From CAIYZT01 sp052387855 (GTDB lineage Bacteria > Pseudomonadota > Alphaproteobacteria > Rhodobacterales > Rhodobacteraceae), in the NCBI GenBank assembly GCA_052387855.1, contig JBQTIT010000020.1, positions 1 to 28,670 of the forward strand: a stretch of DNA of 28,670 nt. Reading direction: 5' to 3'. The notes under the pieces are model-generated. The model was not told where the DNA came from and searched no databases. It saw nothing but the letters and a program-made list of their open reading frames with translations. A program made the position numbers and the translations under genes. Shown one piece after another: positions 7,698-14,896 of the stretch (its first letter is position 1; the number at the start of each line of letters is the position of its first letter).

Positions 7698-7859
7698 ATG
7701 AAGACCCTGATTGCCCGCATCCGCGCCGAGGTTGCAAAGCGCGCCGCCTACCGCACGATCCGCGACGAGATCGCCCGCCTGCCGCGCGCCATCGCGCTGG
7801 ACATCGGCATTTTCCCCGAGGATGCCGAGCGCATCGCGCGCAAGGCCGTCTGGGGCTGA
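7698..7859 (+). CDS. DUF1127-like small basic protein
   Basis: A 53-residue basic protein, MKTLIARIRAEVAKRAAYRT then IRDEIARLPRAIALDIGIFPEDAERIARKAV. The pattern of an Arg/Lys-rich helix followed by a short helix ending in L-D-I-G-I is that of DUF1127 proteins (YjiS-like), which are numerous in alphaproteobacteria. Published work links some members to phosphate and carbon metabolism, RNA turnover and stress; nothing here tells which applies. ATG 7698 is preceded by AAAGGA with 8-nt spacing. A longer upstream frame is not used, because it runs through the gap terminator. The gene sits alone between two strong terminators, so it should be an independent monocistronic unit. Confidence 0.82.
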   Translation: MKTLIARIRAEVAKRAAYRTIRDEIARLPRAIALDIGIFPEDAERIARKAVWG

Positions 7860-7883
7860 TCCCGGGCAGGCCCATGACCCGTG

Positions 7884-7909
7884 GGGGGCCTTCTGGCCCC
7901 CTTTTTCTT
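7884..7909 (+). terminator. Rho-independent terminator after the DUF1127 gene
   Basis: Stem GGGGGCC (7884-7890) and GGCCCCC (7895-7901) with a TTCT loop, then TTTTTCTTG. A textbook intrinsic terminator on this strand, just before the stop of the convergent gamma-carbonic-anhydrase-like gene. Confidence 0.92.
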
Positions 7910-7910
7910 G

Positions 7911-8432
7911 TCAGCCCGGCTCTGAAAGCCCCGCCGCGAACCGCGCCGCATTGGCCCTGTAGCCCGCCGCCGAGGCCAGGATCCTGTCCTGCGCGGCGCC
8001 ATCCAGCGCCCTGACCACGCGGCCCGGCGCCCCCATCACCAGCGATCCCGGCGCAATCGCCTTGCCCTCGGTCACCAGCGCGCAGGCGCCGACCAGACTT
8101 CCCGCGCCGATGCGCGCGCCGTTCAGCAGCGTCGCGCCCATGCCGATCAGGCAGCCATCCTCGATCTGGCAGCCGTGCAGCATCGCCTTGTGCCCGATGG
8201 TGCAATCGGCGCCGATGGTCAGGGGATAGCCCATGTCGGTGTGCAGCACGGCGTTTTCCTGCACGTTGCTGCCGGGGCCGACGGTGATTTCCTCGTTGTC
8301 GCCGCGCAGCACCGCGCCGAACCAGATGTTGGCATGGGCGCCCACCACGACCTTGCCGATCAGCACGGCGGTCGGCGCGATCCAGGCCGTGGGGTGGACC
8401 TGCGGCACGATTCCGTCAAGGGCAAAGATCAT
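7911..8432 (-). CDS. Gamma-carbonic-anhydrase-like hexapeptide protein
   Basis: A 173-residue left-handed beta-helix protein of the YrdA/PaaY gamma-carbonic anhydrase-like family. Hexapeptide repeats run from about residue 18 to 135 (IAPTAVLIGKVVVGAHANIW, then IGAGSLVGACALV). The three metal-binding histidines are visible at His64, His81 and His86 (NAVLHTD, GHKAMLHGC), and the family signature GDNEEITVG is present near residue 44. Members form trimers with Zn or Fe between subunits; few have shown carbonic anhydrase activity, so the reaction is uncertain. The start overlaps the gmk stop by ATGA, so it is translationally coupled as the last gene of the yicC-gmk operon. Confidence 0.95.
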   Translation of the reverse strand: MIFALDGIVPQVHPTAWIAPTAVLIGKVVVGAHANIWFGAVLRGDNEEITVGPGSNVQENAVLHTDMGYPLTIGADCTIGHKAMLHGCQIEDGCLIGMGATLLNGARIGAGSLVGACALVTEGKAIAPGSLVMGAPGRVVRALDGAAQDRILASAAGYRANAARFAAGLSEPG

Positions 8433-9070
8433 CGGGCGTCGAACTCCTTGTTCAGGCCGCGCACGAAATCGGCCAAGTCGGGCTGGCGGTCACGGCGCAG
8501 CCGCCCGGCCGACAGGATGGTGACCAGTTCGGCAAAGGCGGCGTCAAGGTCACGGTTGATAATGACATAGTCATATTCCGCCCAATGGCTGATTTCGTCG
8601 CGCGAGCGGGCCATGCGCCCGGCGATCACCGCCTCGCTGTCCTGCGCCCGCCCGCGCAGGCGCTGTTCCAGCGCGGCAATCGAGGGCGGCAGCACAAAGA
8701 CCGAAACCACATCCCGCCCCAGGGCCGAGTTGCGGATCTGCTGGCCACCCTGCCAGTCGATGTCGAAAAGCGTGTCGCGCCCGGCCAGCATCGCCGCCTC
8801 TACCGGCGCGCGGGGCGAGCCGTAGAGATTGCCGAAGACCTCGGCATGCTCCAGCATCTCGCCCGCCCGCACCATCGCCTCGAACTCCGCGCGCGACTTG
8901 AAGTAATACTCGAGCCCCTCCGCCTCGCCCGGACGCGGCGGGCGCGTGGTGGCCGAGACCGAAAAGCGCAAGGTCGGATCCCAGTCCATCAGCCGCCGCG
9001 CCAGCGTGGACTTGCCCGCGCCCGAGGGCGAGGAAAGGATGAGAAGAAGCCCGCGCCGCGCCATGGTCAT
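8429..9070 (-). CDS. gmk: Guanylate kinase
   Basis: Phosphorylates GMP or dGMP to GDP or dGDP with ATP; essential for GTP supply and for (p)ppGpp recycling. The 213-residue protein has the P-loop SSPSGAGKST (13-22), the GMP-binding region with SVSATTRPPRPGE and a following YYF, DIDWQGG (Walker B region) and the lid Arg segment RLRGRAQDSE. It is a typical bacterial length. Its ATG overlaps the stop of the yicC-like gene (ATGA) and its stop overlaps the next gene's start in the same way, so the three genes form a tightly coupled operon. The same yicC-gmk order occurs widely in bacteria. Confidence 0.98.
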   Translation of the reverse strand: MTMARRGLLLILSSPSGAGKSTLARRLMDWDPTLRFSVSATTRPPRPGEAEGLEYYFKSRAEFEAMVRAGEMLEHAEVFGNLYGSPRAPVEAAMLAGRDTLFDIDWQGGQQIRNSALGRDVVSVFVLPPSIAALEQRLRGRAQDSEAVIAGRMARSRDEISHWAEYDYVIINRDLDAAFAELVTILSAGRLRRDRQPDLADFVRGLNKEFDAR

Positions 9071-9969
9071 TCCACGTTCTGAACCTGCTCGCGCATCTGA
9101 TCGATCACGGTTTTCAGGTCAAGCCCGATCCGGGTCAGCCCCCGCGAGGCGGATTTTGAGCACAGCGTGTTGGCCTCGCGCATGAATTCCTGCATCAGGA
9201 AGTCGAACTTGCGTCCGACCGCGCCGGGATCGGCCAACAAGGCGCGGGCGGCGGCGATATGGGCGGTCAGGCGGTCAAGCTCTTCGGTGACATCGCCCTT
9301 GACCGCGACCAGCGCCAGTTCCTGCATCATGCGCGTCTCGTCCAGCCCCTCGGCCAGGCCGATGATCCGCGCCAGGGCCTCGCGCAGCGCCGCATCCTGC
9401 GCAGGTCCCCGCGCCGCCGCCTCGGCCGCCGCCTCGGCGTGCAGGGCGGCGATCCGGTCAAGCTGGGCCGCGATCACGGCGCGCAGGGCCGCCCCCTCGG
9501 CCGCGCGCATGGCGGAAAGGGCGGACAGGACCGGCGCGAAATCGGCCAGCAGCACCGGCAGCAGCGCCTCGCCCAGATCGGGCTCGGCGGCGCCGGTCTC
9601 GACCATGCCGCGCAGGGACAGCACCTCGGCCGTGGTTGCCGCGCGCAGGCTCACGCCGCGCTCCATCGCCGCCGTCTCGATCCGGGACAACGCCTGCAGG
9701 GCCGCCGACAGGGCGGCGGGGTTCACCTGAAAGGCCCCTGCCCCCGCCTCGGCGCCAAGACGGTCCAGCCGCAGCGTCAGGCTGACATTGCCGCGCCGCA
9801 GCGCCGTGATCAGCTCCGCCCGCAGCGCCGCCTCAAGCCCGCCGATCCAGTCGGGCAGGCGCAGGCGCAGATCCAGCCCCTTGCCGTTGACCGACCGCAG
9901 ATCCCAGGTCCAGCCGTGGCCCAGACCCTCGCCCTTGCCGCTGGCAAAGCCGGTCATCGAAACGGTCAT
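9067..9969 (-). CDS. YicC-family endoribonuclease
   Basis: A 300-residue protein with the family opening MTVSMTGFASGKG and VNGKGLDLRLRLP (YicC_N, about residues 1-155), and the C-terminal DUF1732 domain ending KFDFLMQEFMREANTLCSKS, then an LKTVIDQMREQVQNVE tail. E. coli YicC is an endoribonuclease that cleaves the small RNA RyhB, so a role in RNA decay is the best guess. I start it at 9969 rather than 10005 because AAGGAG lies 6 nt upstream and family members begin M(T)xSMTGF. It is the first gene of the yicC-gmk operon. The gap to the divergent PAS gene holds a CtrA-like site. Confidence 0.95.
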   Translation of the reverse strand: MTVSMTGFASGKGEGLGHGWTWDLRSVNGKGLDLRLRLPDWIGGLEAALRAELITALRRGNVSLTLRLDRLGAEAGAGAFQVNPAALSAALQALSRIETAAMERGVSLRAATTAEVLSLRGMVETGAAEPDLGEALLPVLLADFAPVLSALSAMRAAEGAALRAVIAAQLDRIAALHAEAAAEAAARGPAQDAALREALARIIGLAEGLDETRMMQELALVAVKGDVTEELDRLTAHIAAARALLADPGAVGRKFDFLMQEFMREANTLCSKSASRGLTRIGLDLKTVIDQMREQVQNVE

Positions 9970-10067
9970 GATGTCTCCTTGTGGCCCGGCGCGGCGCGGG
10001 GTCATCCCCAGCCGCCACGTTTACCAAGGTTGCAGATTCCGCGATCGTTAAACAAGCGCCCATGTTA

Positions 10068-10083
10068 TTAACAAGCTGCTAAC
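10068..10083. promoter_or_regulatory. Possible CtrA-type binding site
   Basis: TTAACAAGCTGCTAAC fits TTAA-N7-(T)TAAC with one mismatch, the consensus of the alphaproteobacterial response regulator CtrA. It sits between the divergent yicC-like and PAS genes in a locally AT-rich patch that also has GTTAAAC at 10047-10053. A chance match is possible. Confidence 0.35.
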
Positions 10084-10170
10084 GATACTGCGACAGGGTC
10101 GCGCCAGGGCATCCGCACCCCGGGGGGGGGCAGGTGCCGCCGCCACCCGCGCGATCAAAGGGGACAAGCC

Positions 10171-10833
10171 ATGGTGGTCTTTGGCGATTTCGGAAATCCG
10201 GCGGCCGGCGGGCCCCAGGGCGCCCCGTCGGTCGTGCAGCAGGTGCGCGCCTATTGGGAATCGCTGCGCATCGATGGCCGCTTGCCGCTGCGCCAGCACA
10301 TCGACCCGCGCGGCCTGGCCTCGGCGCTGGAACAGGTGTTCCTGATCGAGCAGGTTGCGCCGGGCCATGGCCGCTTTCGCCTTGCCGGCAACCTGTTTCA
10401 CGACCTCTTGGGCATGGATGTGCGCGGCATGCCGCTGACCGCCCTGTTCGAGCCGGTCTCGCGCGAGCGGGTCAAGATCGGCTTGCAAGGCGTCTTTGAC
10501 GATGCCGCCGCGCTGCATCTGGGGATGGAGGCCGAGCGCAGCATCGGCCGGCCGACGCTTGGTGCGCGGATGACGCTTTTGCCCCTGCGCGGCGGCGAGG
10601 GGGAGCCGATGCTCGCCCTGGGCGTGCTGGCCTGCCGGGGCCAGGTCGGCCGGGCACCGCGCCGGTTCTCGATCGGCACGATCAGGACAGAAATTCTGTT
10701 TCCCACCCAGACCGCCACGCGCATCCTGCGCCGCCGGACGCCCGAGACCCCTGCCCCGGCCGACGCCAGGGCGCCGCGCGGCACGGTCCTGCGGCTGGTC
10801 CATTCGCGCCAGGACGAGCCCACCGGGCGCTGA
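10171..10833 (+). CDS. PAS-domain (PAS_5-like) protein
   Basis: A 220-residue protein without membrane segments. Residues about 20-150 resemble a PAS_5 domain: QVRAYWESLRIDGRLPLRQHIDP, then LEQVFLIEQVAPGHGRFRLAGN and a later LLPLRGGEGEPMLALGV strand pair. There is no attached kinase, cyclase or HTH. The C-terminal 60 residues are Arg/Pro-rich and probably disordered. Similar orphan PAS proteins are common in alphaproteobacteria and some in Caulobacter-related species act at the cell pole, but I cannot assign a role. The start is supported by AAAGGGGA. A GGGCGC/GCGCCC hairpin spans its stop codon (10825-10840), facing the convergent aroG stop 14 nt away. Upstream lies a run of nine G (10122-10130). 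Confidence 0.82.
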   Translation: MVVFGDFGNPAAGGPQGAPSVVQQVRAYWESLRIDGRLPLRQHIDPRGLASALEQVFLIEQVAPGHGRFRLAGNLFHDLLGMDVRGMPLTALFEPVSRERVKIGLQGVFDDAAALHLGMEAERSIGRPTLGARMTLLPLRGGEGEPMLALGVLACRGQVGRAPRRFSIGTIRTEILFPTQTATRILRRRTPETPAPADARAPRGTVLRLVHSRQDEPTGR

Positions 10834-10847
10834 CGCGCCCCGCCGGA

Positions 10848-12218
10848 TCAGAGCGCGACGCGCCGCTGCCCTTCCCTCTGCGAGGACAGCTCCTCGGCCA
10901 CCAGAAAGGCCAGCTCAAGCGACTGGCTGGCGTTCAGGCGCGGATCGCAGGCGGTGTGATAACGGTCGGCCAGGTTTTCGTCCGACACGGCGCGCAGGCC
11001 GCCGGTGCATTCGGTCACATCCTTGCCCGTCATCTCGAAATGCACGCCGCCCGGTACGGTGCCCTCGGCCTTGTGGATGGCAAAGAACTCGCGCACCTCG
11101 CGCAGCACCGATTCGAAGGTCCGCGTCTTGTAGCCCGACGAGGCCTTGATCGTGTTGCCGTGCATCGGGTCGCACGACCAGACCACATTGGCGCCCTCGG
11201 CTTGCACCGTCCGGATCAGGCGCGGCAGATGCTCGCCCACCTTGCCGGCGCCAAAGCGGGCGATCAGGGTCAGCCGGCCCGGCTCGTTTTCCGGGTTCAG
11301 CTTGGCCATCAGCACCTTGAGGTCCTCGGCCGTGGTGGTGGGCCCGCATTTCAGCCCGATCGGGTTCAAAACGCCGCGCGCGAATTCCACATGGGCGCCG
11401 TCGGGCTGCCGGGTGCGGTCGCCGATCCAGATCATGTGCCCCGAGCCGGCCACGTTCTGCCCGGTGATGCTGTCCACCCGGCACAGCGCCTCTTCGTATT
11501 CCAGCAGCAGCGCTTCGTGGCTGGTGTAGAATTCGACCGTGCTCAGCGTGTGGGCGGTGTCGGCATTGACGCCGGCCGCGTTCATGAAGTCCAGCGCGTC
11601 CGAGATGCGGCCCGACAACTCGCGATAGCGTTCGGCCTTGTCATGCTCGGCAAAACCCAGCGTCCAGGCATGGACGCGGTGGATGTCGGCAAAGCCCCCG
11701 GTCGAAAAGGCCCGCAGCAGGTTCAGCGAGGCCGCCGCCTGGGTATAGGCCTGCAACATGCGCGCCGGGTCCGGGCGGCGCGCCTCGACCGTGGCGTCAA
11801 AGCCGTTGATGATGTCGCCGCGATAGGACGGATATTCGACGCCGCCGATCACCTCGGTCGGGGCGGAGCGCGGCTTGGCGAATTGCCCCGCCATGCGGCC
11901 GACCTTGATCACCGGAACCTTGGCGCCATAGGTCAGCACCACCGCCATCTGAAGCATGACGCGAAAGGTGTCGCGGATGTTGTCGGCGGAAAACTCGGCA
12001 AAGCTTTCGGCGCAGTCGCCGCCCTGAAGCAGAAAGGCCTTGCCCTCAGCGGCCTGCGCCAGATGCTTCTTCAGCCGCCGCGCCTCGCCGGCAAAGACCA
12101 GCGGCGGATACTTGGCCAACTGACGCTCGACCTCGACAAGGGCCTGTGCGTCCGGATAGTCCGGCATCTGGATACGCGGCCTTGCGCGCCAGTCCGACTT
12201 TGTCCAACCCTTGGTCAT
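10848..12218 (-). CDS. aroG: Class II (plant-type) DAHP synthase
   Basis: Condenses phosphoenolpyruvate and erythrose 4-phosphate to DAHP, the first step of the shikimate pathway. The 456 residues match the class II family. Metal ligands known from the M. tuberculosis enzyme are recognisable: Cys69 in QGGDCAESF, His in CDPMHGNTI, Glu in HFEMTGKDV and Asp in ACDPRLN. PEP-binding RSAPTE and GDIINGF follow the usual order. I chose the ATG at 12218, with CGGAGG 5 nt before it, instead of a much longer upstream frame that would run through the divergent glxA-type gene. A TATAGG hexamer on this strand (12248-12253) may be the promoter -10. The 145-nt divergent spacer also contains a perfect inverted repeat. 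Confidence 0.97.
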   Translation of the reverse strand: MTKGWTKSDWRARPRIQMPDYPDAQALVEVERQLAKYPPLVFAGEARRLKKHLAQAAEGKAFLLQGGDCAESFAEFSADNIRDTFRVMLQMAVVLTYGAKVPVIKVGRMAGQFAKPRSAPTEVIGGVEYPSYRGDIINGFDATVEARRPDPARMLQAYTQAAASLNLLRAFSTGGFADIHRVHAWTLGFAEHDKAERYRELSGRISDALDFMNAAGVNADTAHTLSTVEFYTSHEALLLEYEEALCRVDSITGQNVAGSGHMIWIGDRTRQPDGAHVEFARGVLNPIGLKCGPTTTAEDLKVLMAKLNPENEPGRLTLIARFGAGKVGEHLPRLIRTVQAEGANVVWSCDPMHGNTIKASSGYKTRTFESVLREVREFFAIHKAEGTVPGGVHFEMTGKDVTECTGGLRAVSDENLADRYHTACDPRLNASQSLELAFLVAEELSSQREGQRRVAL

Positions 12219-12302
12219 GGTATCCTCCGTTTGCGGTAACGAGGGCCCTATAGGCAAAGCGCGCCAAAAGCAAAGGCCCCGCTCAAAAATAGAGCGCAGC
12301 GG

Positions 12303-12319
12303 CCCTTGATCTTCAAGGG
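12303..12319. promoter_or_regulatory. Inverted repeat in the aroG / AraC-type regulator spacer
   Basis: CCCTTGA-TCT-TCAAGGG is a perfect 7-bp inverted repeat 45 nt before the regulator start. A second, smaller one (CGCTC/GAGCG, 12280-12296) is adjacent. Position suits an operator for either divergent gene, but no regulator can be named. Confidence 0.4.
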
Positions 12320-12363
12320 GAAAGGTGTAGCACTGCGCCGATAACGACGCTTTCGGTCGCAAG

Positions 12364-13389
12364 ATGACAATCGCCCCCCAAAAGGCTACCTTGGTCCCCA
12401 AAGGCACGGCCGTTCGGCGGTTCGTGTTCCTGCTGCTGGACCAGTTCACCATGCTGTCCTTTGCCGGGGCGCTGGAGCCGCTGCGCATCGCCAATCGCAT
12501 GCTGGGGCGCAAGGCCTATGACTGGATCCTGGTGGGCGAGAACGGCGCATCGGCCACCTGCTCGAACGGGGCCTCCTTCAAGCTGGACAGCGGTCTGGCA
12601 GAGGTCGGGCGCGACGACACGGTGCTGGTCTGCGGCGGGATGGAGGTTCACAAGGCCGCCACCAAGTCGATCCTGAACTGGCTGCGCCGCGAGGCACGGC
12701 GCGGCATCGCGATCGGCGGGCTCTGCACGGGGTCCTACGCCCTGGCCAAGGCGGGGCTTCTGGACGGCAGGAAGGCGACGATCCACTGGGAAAACCAGGA
12801 CGGCTTTGCCGAGGAATTCGACGACGTGACGCTGACCAAATCGGTCTTTGTGATCGACGGCAACCGCTGGTCCACCGCCGGGGGCACCTCGTCGCTGGAC
12901 CTGATGCTCAAGGTCATCGCCGCCGACCATGGCGAGGACCTGGCCAACTCGGTCGCCGACCAGCTCATCTATTCCTCGATTCGCACCGACCAGGACACGC
13001 AGCGCCTGTCGATCCCCACCCGGATCGGCGTGCGCCACCCCAAGCTGAGCCAGGTCATCCAGATGATGGAGCAGAACATCGAGGATCCGATGTCGCCCGC
13101 CGATCTGGCCGAAGAGGTCGGCATGTCGACCCGTCAGCTTGAACGGCTGTTTCGCCGTTACCTGAACCGCAGCCCCAAGCGCTATTACATGGAGTTGCGC
13201 CTGCAACGCGCGCGCAACCTGTTGATGCAGACCGACATGAGCGTGATCAATGTCGCGCTGGCCTGCGGCTTTGCCAGCCCGTCGCATTTTTCCAAATGCT
13301 ATCGCAGCCACTACCACACCACCCCCTACCGCGAGCGGGGCAGCCAGGGCATGCCCAGCCCCGGCATCGGCGTGCGCCTGTCGATCTGA
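12364..13389 (+). CDS. GlxA-type AraC family regulator (DJ-1/PfpI plus HTH_18)
   Basis: A 341-residue transcription factor. Residues 18-200 form a DJ-1/PfpI-like amidotransferase fold (RRFVFLLLDQFTMLSFAGALEPLRIAN; nucleophile-elbow GGLCTGSYALAKAGLLDG with Cys121). Residues about 225-322 form the AraC DNA-binding domain with two helix-turn-helix units (PADLAEEVGMSTRQLERLFRRY and INVALACGFASPSHFSKCYR). Relatives with this architecture include GbdR and CdhR of Pseudomonas, activators of glycine betaine and carnitine catabolism; the DJ-1 domain senses the metabolite and is not known to be catalytic. The gene ends 199 nt before an ABC importer followed by a dimethylglycine-dehydrogenase-like gene, which fits such a role. 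No strong ribosome site is seen before ATG. Confidence 0.93.
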   Translation: MTIAPQKATLVPKGTAVRRFVFLLLDQFTMLSFAGALEPLRIANRMLGRKAYDWILVGENGASATCSNGASFKLDSGLAEVGRDDTVLVCGGMEVHKAATKSILNWLRREARRGIAIGGLCTGSYALAKAGLLDGRKATIHWENQDGFAEEFDDVTLTKSVFVIDGNRWSTAGGTSSLDLMLKVIAADHGEDLANSVADQLIYSSIRTDQDTQRLSIPTRIGVRHPKLSQVIQMMEQNIEDPMSPADLAEEVGMSTRQLERLFRRYLNRSPKRYYMELRLQRARNLLMQTDMSVINVALACGFASPSHFSKCYRSHYHTTPYRERGSQGMPSPGIGVRLSI

Positions 13390-13511
13390 CCCGCACCCAG
13401 ACCCGCATTCCGCGCCGCGCCAACAATTTTGAACTTGAAATAACGCGCGATTGCTGCAAGGCTGAGGTCAACCTGGCGCATAGGACCGGGGTCGCGCCGA
13501 ACGATAAGGGT

Positions 13512-13562
13512 CGTCAACTGACGCTTTCCTTTTTCGTACGGACGATCTAGCCTGACGTCAGG
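13512..13562. promoter_or_regulatory. Paired CGTCA/TGACG palindromes upstream of the importer
   Basis: CGTCA-AC-TGACG (13512-13523) and the perfect 12-bp palindrome CCTGACGTCAGG (13551-13562) share the half-site TGACG and are spaced 39 nt between starts. They lie 27-77 nt before the start of the binding-protein gene, where an activator or repressor would act. Binding by the neighbouring regulator is only a guess. Confidence 0.42.
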
Positions 13563-13588
13563 ATTGCGATCCAACATGGGAGATACCA

Positions 13589-14785
13589 ATGAAAAAACTG
13601 CTTATGGCCTCTGCGGCCACGCTGGCGCTGACCGGCGCCGCTTCGGCCGAAGAGGTGAAACTGGGCATTCTGATCGGCTTTACCGGGCCCATCGAATCGC
13701 TGACCGGCCACATGGCCGCTGCCGCCGAACTGGCGATGGCCGAGGTGAACGCGTCGGGCCTGTCCGCTCACACCTTTGTTCCCGTCCGCGCCGACTCGAC
13801 CTGCGTTGACGCCGCCGCCGCCCAGTCCGCGGCCGAGCGTCTGGTCACCGCCGAGGGCGTCAAGGGCATCATCGGCGGCGACTGCTCGGGCGTGACCCGC
13901 GCCGTGCTGCAAAACGTCGCCCGTCCGAACGGCATCGTGATGGTCTCGCCCTCGGCCACCTCGCCGGCGCTGACCGTGGACGAAGATGACGGCCTGTTCT
14001 TCCGCACCGCCCCGTCGGATGCGCGCGAAGGCGAAGTCATGGCCGACATCCTGGTTGAAAAGGGCATCGGTTCCATCGCGCTGACCTATTCGAACAGCGA
14101 CTACGGCAAGGGTCTGGCCGAGTCGATCGCCGCGGCCTTTACCGCCAAGGGCGGCACCGTGACGATCAACGCCGCCCATGACGACGGCAAGGCCGACTAT
14201 TCGGCCGAGGTTGCGGCCCTGGCTTCGGCCGGCGGCGATCTGCTGGTCGTGGCGGGCTATCTCGACCAGGGCGGCAAGGGCGTGATCCAGGCCTCGCTCG
14301 ATTCGGGTGCCTTCTCGACCTTCGGTCTGCCGGGCGGCATGGTGGGCGACAGCCTGCCGGCGGCCATCGGGCCGGCGCTTGACGGTTCCTGGGGCCAGGT
14401 CGCACAGTCCGACAGCCCCGGCGCCGCCACGCTGACCGACATCGGCAAGGCCGCCGCGACCGCGTTCGACGCGACCTCGCCCTACACGATGGAAAGCTAT
14501 GACGCCGCTGCGCTGATCATGCTGGCCATCGCCGCTTCGGGCTCGACCGACGGCAAGGTCTACAAGGACGCGCTGCTGGAAATCGCCAACGGCCCGGCCG
14601 ATGGTTCGGGCGTTGCGATCATGCCGGGCGAGCTGGCCAAGGCTCTGGAGCTGATCGCTGCCGGCACCGCGATCAACTACGAGGGCGCCTCGGGCGTCAC
14701 GCTGATCGGACCGGGCGAATCGGCTGGCCGCTACCGCCAGTTCGAGATCAAGGGCGGCGTCTACGAAACCGTGACCTTCCGCTGA
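13589..14785 (+). CDS. ABC importer periplasmic binding protein (Liv/HAAT type)
   Basis: A 398-residue periplasmic ligand-binding protein of the Peripla_BP_6 (LivJ-like) family. The Sec signal peptide is clear, MKKLLMASAATLALTGAASA, with cleavage after ASA (20/21). The mature part opens EEVKLGILIGFTGPI, typical of the family. Cys72 (DSTCVD) and Cys98 (GGDCSG) are placed to form a disulfide in the periplasm. The ligand is undetermined: Liv-type importers carry branched-chain amino acids, other amino acids, amides, urea and betaine-like compounds. GGGAG precedes ATG with 6-nt spacing. The gene shows more ordered codon choice (GCC, GGC, GTC) than its neighbours, in line with high expression. A strong hairpin after its stop separates it from the other four importer genes. 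Confidence 0.94.
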   Translation: MKKLLMASAATLALTGAASAEEVKLGILIGFTGPIESLTGHMAAAAELAMAEVNASGLSAHTFVPVRADSTCVDAAAAQSAAERLVTAEGVKGIIGGDCSGVTRAVLQNVARPNGIVMVSPSATSPALTVDEDDGLFFRTAPSDAREGEVMADILVEKGIGSIALTYSNSDYGKGLAESIAAAFTAKGGTVTINAAHDDGKADYSAEVAALASAGGDLLVVAGYLDQGGKGVIQASLDSGAFSTFGLPGGMVGDSLPAAIGPALDGSWGQVAQSDSPGAATLTDIGKAAATAFDATSPYTMESYDAAALIMLAIAASGSTDGKVYKDALLEIANGPADGSGVAIMPGELAKALELIAAGTAINYEGASGVTLIGPGESAGRYRQFEIKGGVYETVTFR

Positions 14786-14805
14786 TCTGGCACTGGACGC
14801 ATTGG

Positions 14806-14835
14806 AACGGCCCGGGGCACCCGCCTCGGGCCGTT
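14806..14835 (+). terminator. Intercistronic hairpin after the binding-protein gene
   Basis: AACGGCCCG (14806-14814) pairs perfectly with CGGGCCGTT (14827-14835) around a 12-nt loop. No T-run follows, so it is more likely an mRNA-stabilising or attenuating hairpin than a full terminator; such elements let the binding protein exceed the membrane parts. Confidence 0.7.
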
Positions 14836-14896
14836 GCCACAAGAACGCGCCGCACCGGGCCAACCGGGCGGCCAGAGACAACCCGACGGGGGGACC

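Noticed and set aside
10122..10130. Run of nine G upstream of the PAS gene as a phase-variable tract
   Set aside because: It is 40 nt before the start, outside the recognised promoter region, and nothing links this gene family to phase variation.
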